From Polaribacter litorisediminis (lineage in GTDB: Bacteria > Bacteroidota > Bacteroidia > Flavobacteriales > Flavobacteriaceae): DNA of 64,000 bases. Shown piece by piece: positions 16,871 through 24,927 of this stretch. The DNA lies in NCBI RefSeq assembly GCF_019968605.1, contig NZ_CP082966.1:1041001-1105000 (forward strand), read 5' to 3'. The notes below the pieces were generated by a model. It worked only from the letters and a program-made list of their open reading frames with translations. It was not told the DNA's origin and did no database searches. The number at the start of each line of letters is the position of its first letter. Positions within the stretch are counted from its first letter, which is position 1. The translations under genes and the position numbers were made by a program.

Positions 16871-18229
16871 ATGGAACAACAAATTAGTTTAGATGTAGTA
16901 AACAAAAATGCGGCTGGTATCGACATTGGTAGCAGAAGTCACTGGGTCGCAGTTGGACAAAGTGATGATTTGATTAAAGAATTTGGTGTCTACAATGAGA
17001 ACCTCTATGAATTAGCCCATTGGCTCAAACAACACAATATTGAATCAGTAGCTATGGAAAGTACAGGTAATTACTGGCAAAATCTACACGCTGTCCTTAT
17101 TTCCAAGGGCTTTGAGGTTACTCTTTGTAATGGAAAGTTTACCAAGAACATCAAAGGAAAGAAAACTGATGTAAAAGACAGCCAGTGGATACAAAAGCTA
17201 CATAGTCTAGGATTATTATCAGGAAGCTTCTTACCTGATGAGGATACCGAGATTTTAAGGATCTTTACACGACACAGATACAACCTTATTAAACAAGCCG
17301 CCTCTGCCACCAAAAAAATGCAGAAATACCTTAGGTTGATGAATATTCGACTTGATGTGGTAGTTAAAGATGTGGTAGGTCTTACAGGACTTAAAATTAT
17401 AAGAGCCATCGCTCAAGGTGAAACAATCCCTGAAAAATTAGCAAGTCTGAGACATTACAATTGTAAAAAAAGCGAAGAAGAGATTGCAAAAGCACTTCAT
17501 TCTAATGGCAGAAAAGATTTCCTTTATGCACTCAAAGACGAACTGGATACTTACGAATTCGTTCAAAAGAAAATTAGAGAATGTGATCACCAAATTGCTT
17601 CAAAACTCGATGAAATCATTGGTAAAGACCCCGAAAAACAAGAACACCATATTGACAAAAAACCATATAAAAGAATCAACAAAAACACACCTAAAGACAT
17701 AGATATCAATCTAAAGTCTTATAAAATGTTTAAAGGAACAGACCTACTTGCCATTGAAGGAATGAGCTACAATAAAGTTCTTACCATTATGAGCGAAGTG
17801 GGATACGACGGTATCAAAAAATTTAAGACCGCCAAGCACTTTACCTCTTGGCTAAGACTTGCACCGAACAATAAAGTAAGCGGTGGAAAAGTACTCTCTA
17901 GTAAAATTGGCAAAGGAAGTAGTAGACTTAAAATAGCCTTAAGAAACGCCGCTAATGCCATAGGAAATTTAAAAGATAGTACGCCCCTTGGAGATTTTTT
18001 CCAAAGAATCAATTTTAGAAAAGGGAGAGTCTCTGCAATAACTGCAACAGCAAGAAAACTAGCAGTAATTATTTGGAATATGGTAGTAAAAGGTGTTCCT
18101 TATGAAAATCCTGAAGGCTATCTTTACCTTGACCAAAAAAGAAAATTGGGATTAGTTAAAAGAATTAGAAAACAAATTGATAAATTTGGATTAACTAATG
18201 ATGATTTGCAAATAACTATAAATCAGTGA
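16871..18229 (+). CDS. IS110-family transposase/recombinase
   Basis: A 452-residue protein with the two-domain IS110 layout. The N-terminal RuvC-like DEDD domain shows AGIDIGSRSHWVAVG near residue 16, AMESTGNYW near 60 and KTDVKDSQW near 100. A helical middle leads to the C-terminal Transposase_20 domain, with LAIEGMSYNKVLTIMSEVG (helix-hairpin-helix type) and a serine-containing region around LSSKIGKGSSRLKIALRNAA, which carries the catalytic Ser in this family. The length is typical and there is no lesion, so the enzyme may be functional. IS110 recombinases act with a bridge RNA; a candidate lies upstream. Confidence 0.92.
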   Translation: MEQQISLDVVNKNAAGIDIGSRSHWVAVGQSDDLIKEFGVYNENLYELAHWLKQHNIESVAMESTGNYWQNLHAVLISKGFEVTLCNGKFTKNIKGKKTDVKDSQWIQKLHSLGLLSGSFLPDEDTEILRIFTRHRYNLIKQAASATKKMQKYLRLMNIRLDVVVKDVVGLTGLKIIRAIAQGETIPEKLASLRHYNCKKSEEEIAKALHSNGRKDFLYALKDELDTYEFVQKKIRECDHQIASKLDEIIGKDPEKQEHHIDKKPYKRINKNTPKDIDINLKSYKMFKGTDLLAIEGMSYNKVLTIMSEVGYDGIKKFKTAKHFTSWLRLAPNNKVSGGKVLSSKIGKGSSRLKIALRNAANAIGNLKDSTPLGDFFQRINFRKGRVSAITATARKLAVIIWNMVVKGVPYENPEGYLYLDQKRKLGLVKRIRKQIDKFGLTNDDLQITINQ

Positions 18230-18245
18230 TATAATTTTACGTTAG

Positions 18246-18410
18246 TCAGAATTAATACTAGTAACTTTTATAATATTTGGCTGCAAAGAAGAAAAGAAAA
18301 AAAGAATAAGAGTAGAAGAACAACTAACTTCATCTCAATTAGAAACAATGAAAGAGTTGAAAGGTTATAAATTAGGAAAAAAATATCAGCACTTCTGTTT
18401 GAGGGCTTAA
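18246..18410 (+). pseudogene. N-terminally truncated lipoprotein fragment at the IS110 right flank
   Basis: An open frame from 18246 to a TAA at 18408-18410 encodes a hydrophobic stretch ending IIFGC, which looks like a lipobox, then KEEKKKRIRVEEQ and a charged helix. It has no start codon: the first few codons appear to be lost at the IS110 junction. The downstream gene at 18457 lies in the +1 frame and its frame is open a few codons further upstream, so both may be pieces of one former lipoprotein. Identity unknown. Confidence 0.5.
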
Positions 18411-18456
18411 CGGAAGTTTAAATTTCTTTACTACTAATCAAAATATCATCCATAAA

Positions 18457-18741
18457 ATGGAATTTGTGTCAAAAGAATATTTAGCTCATTATGAAGACGA
18501 ACAACATAAGTTTGTTAAGGCAATTAAAAATAAATATAATATTCCAAAAACTAATCAATGGGGAAATCCAAATGGTTCTGATTTTGTTCAATTTATTAAC
18601 AAAATAGAATATAAAGTTGAAAATAAAGGTACTATAGATTCAAATTATTTATTAACAGTTTCTAAATTTTCAATGACAGACTCAAAATTAGAGGAACAAA
18701 AAGATTTTCAAAATCAGGAAAAAGCAAATTCTGATTTTTAA
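18457..18741 (+). CDS. Small hypothetical protein, possibly the 3' part of a broken lipoprotein gene
   Basis: A 94-residue hydrophilic protein with no signal or membrane segment. It has a charged helix (about 8-30) followed by a probable beta-strand region. I do not recognise it. The reading frame is open upstream of its ATG to about 18395, in the +1 frame relative to the lipoprotein fragment ending at 18410, so this may be the mature C-terminal part of that lipoprotein after a frameshift rather than a real gene. Confidence 0.4.
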   Translation: MEFVSKEYLAHYEDEQHKFVKAIKNKYNIPKTNQWGNPNGSDFVQFINKIEYKVENKGTIDSNYLLTVSKFSMTDSKLEEQKDFQNQEKANSDF

Positions 18742-18782
18742 CAGAACTCTATATTTGAAAAAATAAACTAAATTCTAATTAT

Positions 18783-19493
18783 ATGTATTTAAGAAATTTA
18801 ATTTTACTAATTGTTCTATTTATGTCAGGAAAATCTGTTTCTCTGTTCACTGGTCCTTCAACTATTAATTCTGAAATTCGACCAATTTCAATAAACGAAA
18901 AAGGAGAAGTCTTATGCAGAACCCGTTTTACAAAAAATGAAATGGGTGCACAGCGCTCCATGAAAATTGAATATGGATATTGTATAATAACCAAAGATTC
19001 TATTATTGAATTTATAACACATGAACTCAACCCTGAAGCCTATCCCATTAATAATTATAATGCTTATAACAATCATAGCGAATATTGGAATTCTGTTTTT
19101 GAAAGTTGTTTTGAAAAAAACAACTTATGTTATTACGGGAATGATATTGCTAAAGATTACGGATTTGAATCTTGTAATATTGAGTATTATAAACTTAATA
19201 AAATCATACAGATTGAGGAGTTTGAAAATATTAAGAAAGTCAATTTGTATAAAAACAAACAAATAGCTCTAAAGGGAGGTAGAAGTGCGAAGTATTGTGA
19301 AGAGAAATATGTTAATATTCTTTATGATTTCGGAAACTTCGTCATTTTGAAAAATAAAAAGGATTCTTTTGAAGAAAATCTAAGTATAGGTGCTGATTTC
19401 GATTATTATAATCCCTACACTAATGAAAATGAAAAAGTTATCAATATAGGATTTGATGTGAGTGAAGTTATTGGTGTTTTGTATATAAAATAG
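18783..19493 (+). CDS. Secreted hypothetical protein
   Basis: A 236-residue protein with an N-terminal hydrophobic segment (about residues 4-17, LRNLILLIVLFMSG) that reads as a signal peptide. The mature part is rich in Asn, Tyr and Glu and contains four cysteines clustered in the middle (around residues 110-165), which could form disulfides in the periplasm. No catalytic motif is visible and I do not know the family. It lies 41 nt after the small gene at 18457 and could share its transcript. Monocistronic, low-GC accessory genes like this are common in the surrounding zone. Confidence 0.55.
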   Translation: MYLRNLILLIVLFMSGKSVSLFTGPSTINSEIRPISINEKGEVLCRTRFTKNEMGAQRSMKIEYGYCIITKDSIIEFITHELNPEAYPINNYNAYNNHSEYWNSVFESCFEKNNLCYYGNDIAKDYGFESCNIEYYKLNKIIQIEEFENIKKVNLYKNKQIALKGGRSAKYCEEKYVNILYDFGNFVILKNKKDSFEENLSIGADFDYYNPYTNENEKVINIGFDVSEVIGVLYIK

Positions 19494-19740
19494 ACTGAAT
19501 CAAATCTAAACTTATTAGCTCTGAATTTACCCGAATAAAAAAATAACTATTCCCAAAATAGCATATAAAAAATTGCTGGTTTTGTCTCAAATAAAGGTCA
19601 TTGCTAGTTTGCTTGTATCTGATTTTTCTTCGTAAAATCCTCGGACACAAACCCGCAACTTCCCATATGCATAAAAGTTAGGCAAAATTAGAAAATAAAT
19701 TGAAGAATTATTACCAAATTTTAGGAATTGAAAGAAAGGC

Positions 19741-20861
19741 TATTAACTTAGAATTAATAGTTCTTTAATTCATCTATATTTTTCTTATCTTTACGGAATG
19801 GGAAAAGTAGATTTAAGAAGTGTATCAGACCAAGAGCGAAATATCATTCGTAGAGATGCAATAAAGATGATAAAAAGAGGAGATAAAAAAAGTGAAATAG
19901 CCTCTTTTTACGGAGTACATGTAAATACAGTTAGAGATTGGTGGAAACTTTATAAGAAAGAAGGAGTTAAATCTTTGTCTTATCAAAAGAGAGGTGCAAA
20001 ATCAGAAAACAAAAAATTGCTTAATTCTCAGCAAGAACTTGCTATTCAAAAGATGATAACAGATACTATGCCTGATCAGTTGAAATTAGATTTTGCCTTA
20101 TGGACAACTAAAGCAATTAAAGAACTTATAGAGCGAGAACTTAGTATTGTAATAGGTAGAAGGGCAATTGGAAATTACCTTAATTCATGGGGTTTCACGC
20201 CTCAGAAACCAAAAAAGAGAGCTTATGAACAATGCTCTAAAAAGGTTCAGAAATGGTTAGATGAGCAGTATCCTGTTATAAAAGAGAAGGCAAAACAAGA
20301 AAAAGCAACAATCCATTGGGGAGATGAGACAGGTGTTAGAAATAGCAATCAGCATGGTCGCTCATATGCACCTAAAGGGAAGACACCTGTTAAAAAGCAT
20401 ATGTCAAAACGATTTTCAATCAATATGATTTCAACAGTTACCAATCAAGGATTGGTTCAATTTATGATTTATAAAGAAAATATGAATGCGGATGTTTTTA
20501 TACGATTTTTAGAGCAACTTGTTAAATCACAAAAGAATAAGGCATATTTGATTCTAGATAATTTAAGAGTTCACCATAGTAAAATTGTAAAAAAATGGGT
20601 GGAAAAAAACTCAGATAAAATAGAATTATTTTATCTACCCTCTTATTCACCAGACAGAAATCCTGATGAATATCTGAACTGTGACTTAAAATATGCATTG
20701 TCTGAAAAACCAGCTCCAAAAAATGCAGAAAAATTGAGAGAGAATCTGGAAAACCATATGATATGTTACAAGAAAATAGTGACAGAGTTGCTAAATATTT
20801 TAATCATCCTAGCATAAAATACGCAGCTTAAATATAAATAACTATTAATGCGAGGTTAATA
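19741..20861 (+). mobile_element. IS630-family insertion sequence with TA target duplication
   Basis: TA at 19741-19742 and TA at 20860-20861 flank the element, as expected for IS630/Tc1-mariner insertion. The terminal inverted repeats match well: the left end reads TTAACTTAGAATTAATAGTT and the reverse complement of the right end reads TTAACCTCGCATTAATAGTT. The total length is about 1.12 kb. It contains a single transposase gene. It interrupts a J-domain gene, whose frame is restored by excision. Confidence 0.9.
19798..20817 (+). CDS. IS630-family DDE transposase, frameshifted near its C-terminus
   Basis: A 339-residue protein with an N-terminal helix-turn-helix (IASFYGVHVNTVRDWW), a second winged region, and the DDE catalytic core: HWGDETG (Asp), LILDNLRVHHS (Asp) and LPSYSPDRNPDEYLN (Glu). 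The last 23 residues after LENHM are out of frame: shifting by one base near 20762 gives MLQ...VAKYFNHPSIKYAA with a stop at 20829-20831, the normal IS630 ending. A single G is therefore probably missing. The catalytic residues are intact, but the tail is aberrant, so activity is uncertain. Confidence 0.88.
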   Translation: MGKVDLRSVSDQERNIIRRDAIKMIKRGDKKSEIASFYGVHVNTVRDWWKLYKKEGVKSLSYQKRGAKSENKKLLNSQQELAIQKMITDTMPDQLKLDFALWTTKAIKELIERELSIVIGRRAIGNYLNSWGFTPQKPKKRAYEQCSKKVQKWLDEQYPVIKEKAKQEKATIHWGDETGVRNSNQHGRSYAPKGKTPVKKHMSKRFSINMISTVTNQGLVQFMIYKENMNADVFIRFLEQLVKSQKNKAYLILDNLRVHHSKIVKKWVEKNSDKIELFYLPSYSPDRNPDEYLNCDLKYALSEKPAPKNAEKLRENLENHMICYKKIVTELLNILIILA

Positions 20862-21353
20862 GTGTATTAGGTATAAAAAAATCATTTCGAAAACTTGCTA
20901 CCAAATTTCATCCTGACAAAAACGATGGAGATACTTTTTTTGTAAGTAGATTTAAGGAAATTCAAGAAGCTTATGAAGTATTATCAAATCCAACCCGAAA
21001 AGTTGAATATGATAAAAAGTTAGATGATTTTTTAAATTTAAAATCTAATTCTACTTTTGAAAAAAAAACTTACGAACCAAAAAGGGAGTCAAAAAAAGGA
21101 AAAACTGAAAAAGAAAAACCAATAAAAAAAAATAATGTTTCAAAAAAAATGTTGCTTTTTATTTCATCTGTTTATAATTCTGTTTTATTCTCATAATGAG
21201 TGTTTTAAAAAATAGTTGCAAACACCAAGAAAGTTAAATTTTCATCTTCAAGCTCTATGGCTTACTGCTGTGTGCTTAGCGTTTGTTGTCAGTTTCATTT
21301 TCGGGGTTTCCTATTTTTGATAGGATATTTCAACCTCCAGTAAAAATCGACCT

Positions 21354-21593
21354 TTATGCAACTTGTAATTGTTCTGTATCAATACCTAGCTCCTTTAATC
21401 GCTTGATATGATGTTGTATTTGATTTACTTTTCTCTTATTGTCTAAAAACTCTACACCTAAATCTTTATAAGCCACTTGGTCTTTTAGTATAAAATAGGC
21501 GGCGACAAGGATCTTATGTCCTACTGCTATTAATGCTCTTTTTTTACCTCTTCTAACTAGGATTTGCTGAGAAACTAGGAATTTAAAATTCAC
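21354..21593 (-). pseudogene. C-terminal remnant of a second IS110-family transposase
   Basis: A 79-codon frame. From about codon 13 it reads RRGKKRALIAVGHKILVAAYFILKD-like sequence, the final helix pair of IS110-family Transposase_20 domains, then a charged tail. The first dozen codons look unrelated and come from the junction with the neighbouring IS5/IS1182-like element. Everything N-terminal is gone and does not reappear beyond 23111, so this is a truncated relic. It belongs to a different IS110 subgroup from the element at 16871. Confidence 0.75.
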
Positions 21594-21605
21594 TTAAAGA
21601 TGATT

Positions 21606-23111
21606 TTATACATACTGTTTGTCATATTTTCTATTTTGAATTTGTAACGGCTCTATGATGTTTTTAAAAGCCAATAGTATTGTATTTATTAATATTTTTA
21701 TTGAAGTTTGAAGCCAAAAAACATTAATTTTTTGGTATCGTATCAAATTCATAATAAAAAATATTGTAGCAATCCAACTCTCAGAGGTATTTTTTAATCG
21801 AGCTCTTATTTTATTTAGATTGTAGCCGTTTTTACCTTGCCCAAACTTCCCTTCTATGTGGTTTCGTTCTGCTGCTTCTTTTCTTCGTTTTTGTTTTTCA
21901 TAATAGGATTCTTCAAGCTGCTCTTTGCTTTTTCGTCCTAGTGGTGGTGCAGTTATTCGGATATTTCTTTGTTTAAGCCAAGCTCTGTTTTCTCGTGTGG
22001 CATAGATTTTATCGACTTGAACGAGTTCGGGGTAATAGCCGTGTAAAGTTTTATAATTTTCTACTTGTGAAATCAGATCTGATGATTCATTATAAGCGTC
22101 CCAACTTAGGGTATTGATTCTGGCAAAACCGTTTTCTAAATCTACACCTAATTTTGAGCCAAATTCTACCTTGGCATTTGTTTTACCACGAACTATAGGA
22201 CGTACATGTGGCTGAAAAATACTGACGATTCTGTCTTTACAACTTTTTGTTTTTAGGTCATATATTTGTTTTTGCTGGTCATAAAGTATTTGAATAACCC
22301 AAAACAGTTTTTGTTCTCTGTGGCTTAGAGGAAAAGCTTGGCCTTTGGATTCAAAATAATCGAGCTGCTTATGGATATGCTTTAGATTTCTTTTAACACA
22401 TTCTAAAAGTTTACGGTTCATTTTTCGATGAGCAGCATTCGGTTTTCTCTTTTTCTTGGCGTAGTCTAAAAAAGCGGTATTCATTTTACGTCTATAGGTT
22501 CGTGGCTTTGTTCCTTTTTTACCTGATAATACGTAGAGTTTGTCAATCATTTTTTCTAATTGCTTTCTGCTTGCATTTAAAAGTTTACTATCTGTTGGGT
22601 AGGTAATATATTGGTCGGCAACAGTAGCGTCCATCTGAAGTTTCCCTTTGTTGGGTGGATGCTCATCTTCATCTTTTTTCTTTGCAATCTGCTTGTTGTC
22701 TGAACTGGCACTACTTGACTTTATGAGTTCTGTGGTTAACTTATCAAAACTATCTATACCTATGCGTTTACGTATTTCAACAAACAAAGAGGGATCAAAA
22801 ACAGGATGTGGGTTATACCCTTTTAAACCTATAAAATATTGCATGTAAATATTTTCTTGAATCTTTGCGATAACGCCTCTATCGTCTAAGTTCTCCATGT
22901 GTTTTATGATTAATGCACCCAAAACTATGCGTGGCGCAATACCTGGTCGACCTAGTTTTGTATTCATCAAGCTCATGTAAATACTAGCAAAAGTATCCCA
23001 TGGAACTATTTGAGCTAACTTTACCCAACGATTTTCTGGCAGAAGCGACGTCTCAAATGGTGTTGCAAAACCTTCAATGCTTAACTGGTGTTCTGAAATA
23101 TAATTTATCAT
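21606..23111 (-). CDS. IS5/IS1182-superfamily DDE transposase
   Basis: A 501-residue protein. The N-terminal DUF772-type domain contains LGRPGIAPRIVLGALIIKHM and the FIGLKGYNPHPVFDPSLF segment. The catalytic core has KLQMDATVAD (first Asp), LVQVDKIYATRENR (second Asp) and RNHIEGKFGQGKNGYNLNKI (Glu), the order seen in IS1182-like elements. Between them lies a long Lys/Arg-rich helical insertion. The length is normal and no lesion is seen, so it may be active. Clear terminal inverted repeats could not be established by eye. It abuts a truncated IS110 relic on its left side and lies upstream of the integrase on the right. Confidence 0.85.
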   Translation of the reverse strand: MINYISEHQLSIEGFATPFETSLLPENRWVKLAQIVPWDTFASIYMSLMNTKLGRPGIAPRIVLGALIIKHMENLDDRGVIAKIQENIYMQYFIGLKGYNPHPVFDPSLFVEIRKRIGIDSFDKLTTELIKSSSASSDNKQIAKKKDEDEHPPNKGKLQMDATVADQYITYPTDSKLLNASRKQLEKMIDKLYVLSGKKGTKPRTYRRKMNTAFLDYAKKKRKPNAAHRKMNRKLLECVKRNLKHIHKQLDYFESKGQAFPLSHREQKLFWVIQILYDQQKQIYDLKTKSCKDRIVSIFQPHVRPIVRGKTNAKVEFGSKLGVDLENGFARINTLSWDAYNESSDLISQVENYKTLHGYYPELVQVDKIYATRENRAWLKQRNIRITAPPLGRKSKEQLEESYYEKQKRRKEAAERNHIEGKFGQGKNGYNLNKIRARLKNTSESWIATIFFIMNLIRYQKINVFWLQTSIKILINTILLAFKNIIEPLQIQNRKYDKQYV

Positions 23112-23228
23112 AATGCAGAGATATTTAACGTAAGTTAATAAAATCTTTGTATTTTAACAAGGATTTTAATGAAAAATAAGAACCTACTTAACTGATTGTA
23201 AGAATATTAAATAGATGTAAGGTGTTTT

Positions 23229-24512
23229 TCAGCAAGCCCTAAATAATTTTGAATAATCTTGTGGTAACTCAGCATCAATTTCTCTTAAATACTTTTCTAA
23301 AGCACTCATGGATTTATGACCTGTAATCAGCATTAAATTGCTTTTCGCTTCGTAAGGAGAAGCTTTTTCTCTCAGTTTTCTGTATAGCTTCGAGATAAAA
23401 GTATGTCTAAAGCTATAAATTCCATAATCCTCATTTAATTTAAAATGGTCTTTTACAACGCTTCTAAACCTTTTAGAAAAATGATCTCTTCTATTCGTCT
23501 CGTTTGCATGCCAGAAAGCTCCAATTTTGTCTGGAGTAAATAAAAAGGATTCTTTATCTAACATCGATAAGTCAGGTAACTCATCAAATAAAATACTAGG
23601 AATAATCTTTGTTTTTAAAGCGCTATTCTTTGCTTTAAACTGAACAGTTTTGGTTTCTAAATTAATGTCTTTAACTCTTAATCTACAAACCTCAATAGGC
23701 CTAATAAAACTATAGGAAACGAACTTTATGAATAGTAATAAAAGTTGATCTTGTTTTTCTAAATATTCAAATATATTTTGTTGTTCTTTTAATGTGTACA
23801 CCTTATTTCTTTCTGTTTTGGATTTTAAAACAGGAATCGATTGAATATAGTTTTCAGCAACCAATTCATTATTTTTTAATACTTGGAAGATACTTCCTAA
23901 CTCTGTTCTGTAATTGTTACGATTTCTTGCACTTGTTTTCAGAACAATTCCGTTAAAATAATCTAATAAGTCTTTTCTAGAAATTTCTCCTATGTTTTTC
24001 TTTGTTGGATGTGTTTCTTCCATCCATGAAATGAATAGTTTTACCTTTCTTCTATAATCTTTTATGGTTGCAGTGCTTACTGCCTTTTCTTTTAAGCGTA
24101 ATGCAAAGTCAAAAGCTTTTACAAAAGACATTTCTTCTTGATTTTTATTCCCAGTATTTTGTTCTTTTATAGGTCTCGTTTTTTTGGTGCTTTCTCTAGC
24201 TTTCATAGTTGATTCACCCTTTATGAGCTCATTTTTCAATAGAGAAGTCATTGTCTTTTCATTGATGGCCTCCTTAATAGCAATCTTTATGGCATCGTTT
24301 ATTGTTGATACCATTTCTTCTTTTTTCGACGTTTCTTTAATCTTTTTTTCAGGAATAGGAGTTTCAAATTCCTTATTCAATTCTGTGTTCTCTATAAAAG
24401 GATTAAAGCCTTGTTTTAATAAAAGTAACAGTTTCTTTCTGTAAGATGACAAGAGACTCAACCTAGCTTCCTTGGTTTTGTAATGGTTTACTTTTCCATA
24501 TACATTTGCCAT
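23229..24512 (-). CDS. Tyrosine recombinase (phage-type integrase) of the island
   Basis: A 427-residue reading frame from the first usable ATG. A Lys-rich linker (about 45-130) leads to a SAM-like core-binding domain (about 135-240) and a tyrosine-recombinase catalytic domain: Arg in FIRPIEVCRLR, YSFRHTF (HxxR box with Tyr in place of the first His, common in Bacteroidetes integrases), TGHKS and the nucleophile Tyr in LEKYLREID. The N-terminal arm-binding domain lies upstream in the same frame but is cut off by a TAG (see next entry). It sits beside tRNA-Met and is presumably the enzyme that inserted this island there. Confidence 0.85.
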   Translation of the reverse strand: MANVYGKVNHYKTKEARLSLLSSYRKKLLLLLKQGFNPFIENTELNKEFETPIPEKKIKETSKKEEMVSTINDAIKIAIKEAINEKTMTSLLKNELIKGESTMKARESTKKTRPIKEQNTGNKNQEEMSFVKAFDFALRLKEKAVSTATIKDYRRKVKLFISWMEETHPTKKNIGEISRKDLLDYFNGIVLKTSARNRNNYRTELGSIFQVLKNNELVAENYIQSIPVLKSKTERNKVYTLKEQQNIFEYLEKQDQLLLLFIKFVSYSFIRPIEVCRLRVKDINLETKTVQFKAKNSALKTKIIPSILFDELPDLSMLDKESFLFTPDKIGAFWHANETNRRDHFSKRFRSVVKDHFKLNEDYGIYSFRHTFISKLYRKLREKASPYEAKSNLMLITGHKSMSALEKYLREIDAELPQDYSKLFRAC

Positions 24513-24692
24513 TCGTTCGAGTTTTCCTGTTTTTGGATTTCTGAAGGAATAATAGACATACCAACGCTTGGATAAGTCCTATTTTGCGGTGTAAATTTTG
24601 GGGGTTGAAAATAGGGGTAAAACATTCAAATCGTTTTCAGAATCGTGTTCAATTTCCGTTGTAAGGGTAAGGTGTTCGTGAATTGATAGCAT
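24513..24692 (-). pseudogene. Disrupted N-terminal arm domain of the integrase
   Basis: In frame with the integrase, an ATG at 24690-24692 opens 37 codons ending KIYTAK, then TAG at 24579-24581, then WYVYYSFRNPKTGKLER continuing directly into the integrase start. The sequence on both sides of the stop matches the usual N-terminus of Bacteroidetes tyrosine recombinases, so the full gene was 23229-24692. The premature stop removes the arm-type DNA-binding part, which is normally needed for directional integration. Confidence 0.75.
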
Positions 24693-24697
24693 AAAAA

Positions 24698-24721
24698 AAC
24701 AGTTTAGAGACCTAAACTGTT
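24698..24721 (-). terminator. Intrinsic terminator downstream of tRNA-Met
   Basis: A perfect 10-bp stem (AACAGTTTAG with CTAAACTGTT) has a 4-nt loop and, on the minus strand, is followed by a run of T. It lies 22 nt beyond the tRNA 3' end and just before the original integrase start codon, whose ATG (24690-24692) falls at the end of the T-tract. Confidence 0.85.
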
Positions 24722-24743
24722 GTTTTATAATGATTTAAAATAG

Positions 24744-24817
24744 TAGCGAGAACGGGATTTGAACCCGTGACCTCAGGGTTATGAATCCTGCGCTCTAACC
24801 AACTGAGCTACCTCGCC
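24744..24817 (-). tRNA. tRNA-Met (CAT anticodon)
   Basis: A full cloverleaf can be drawn on the minus strand: acceptor GGCGAGG with TCTCGCT, D stem GCTC/GAGC, anticodon loop TTCATAA with anticodon CAT, T arm ACGGG-TTCAAAT-CCCGT, discriminator A; CCA is not encoded. The anticodon stem lacks the three G-C pairs of initiator tRNA, so this is elongator Met or, less likely, the lysidine-modified Ile(CAT) species. Its 3' end faces the integrase, the usual geometry for a tRNA attachment site. Confidence 0.92.
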
Positions 24818-24927
24818 ATGGTTTTTGCGAGTGCAAATATAATTACTTTTTATAGATTAGCAACAAGCCTTTTTAATTTTTTTTAAATAGAATTATTACC
24901 TATATTGCTCATCTAACAAATCAAACA

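Larger units (their letters stand above)
16500..18260 (+). mobile_element. IS110-family insertion sequence (approximate ends)
   Basis: An IS110-family transposase gene (16871-18229) is preceded by about 385 nt without an ORF and followed by about 30 nt before a truncated lipoprotein reading frame. IS110 elements lack terminal inverted repeats and usually make no clear target duplication, so both ends are estimates. The right end is bounded by the lipoprotein remnant whose open frame starts at 18246. The upstream non-coding segment fits the layout of IS110-group elements, where the bridge RNA is encoded 5' of the transposase. Confidence 0.6.
19700..21196 (+). pseudogene. J-domain (DnaJ-like) gene split by an IS630 element
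   Basis: The left piece (19700-19742) encodes KNYYQILGIERKA, the first helix of a J domain, starting at TTG. The right piece (from about 20862) encodes SFRKLATKFHPDKND with the HPD motif, then EIQEAYEVLSNPTRKVEYD, the last J-domain helices, a Lys-rich linker and a C-terminal hydrophobic segment, with TAA at 21194-21196. Removing 19743-20861 leaves one TA and restores a continuous frame (ERKA-S-VLGIKKSF). The original protein was about 125 residues: a J domain plus a short membrane-like tail. It would have stimulated an Hsp70 partner. No functional copy is seen in the window. Confidence 0.85.

Noticed and set aside
19640..19690. GTTAGGC motif suggesting an integron attC site between small cassettes
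   Set aside because: No matching inverse core or palindromic attC fold nearby and no integron integrase; it lies just upstream of the J-domain gene start.
20740..20831. Programmed frameshifting in the IS630 transposase
   Set aside because: No slippery run precedes the shift site and known IS630 frameshifts are not at the extreme C-terminus; a plain deletion is simpler.
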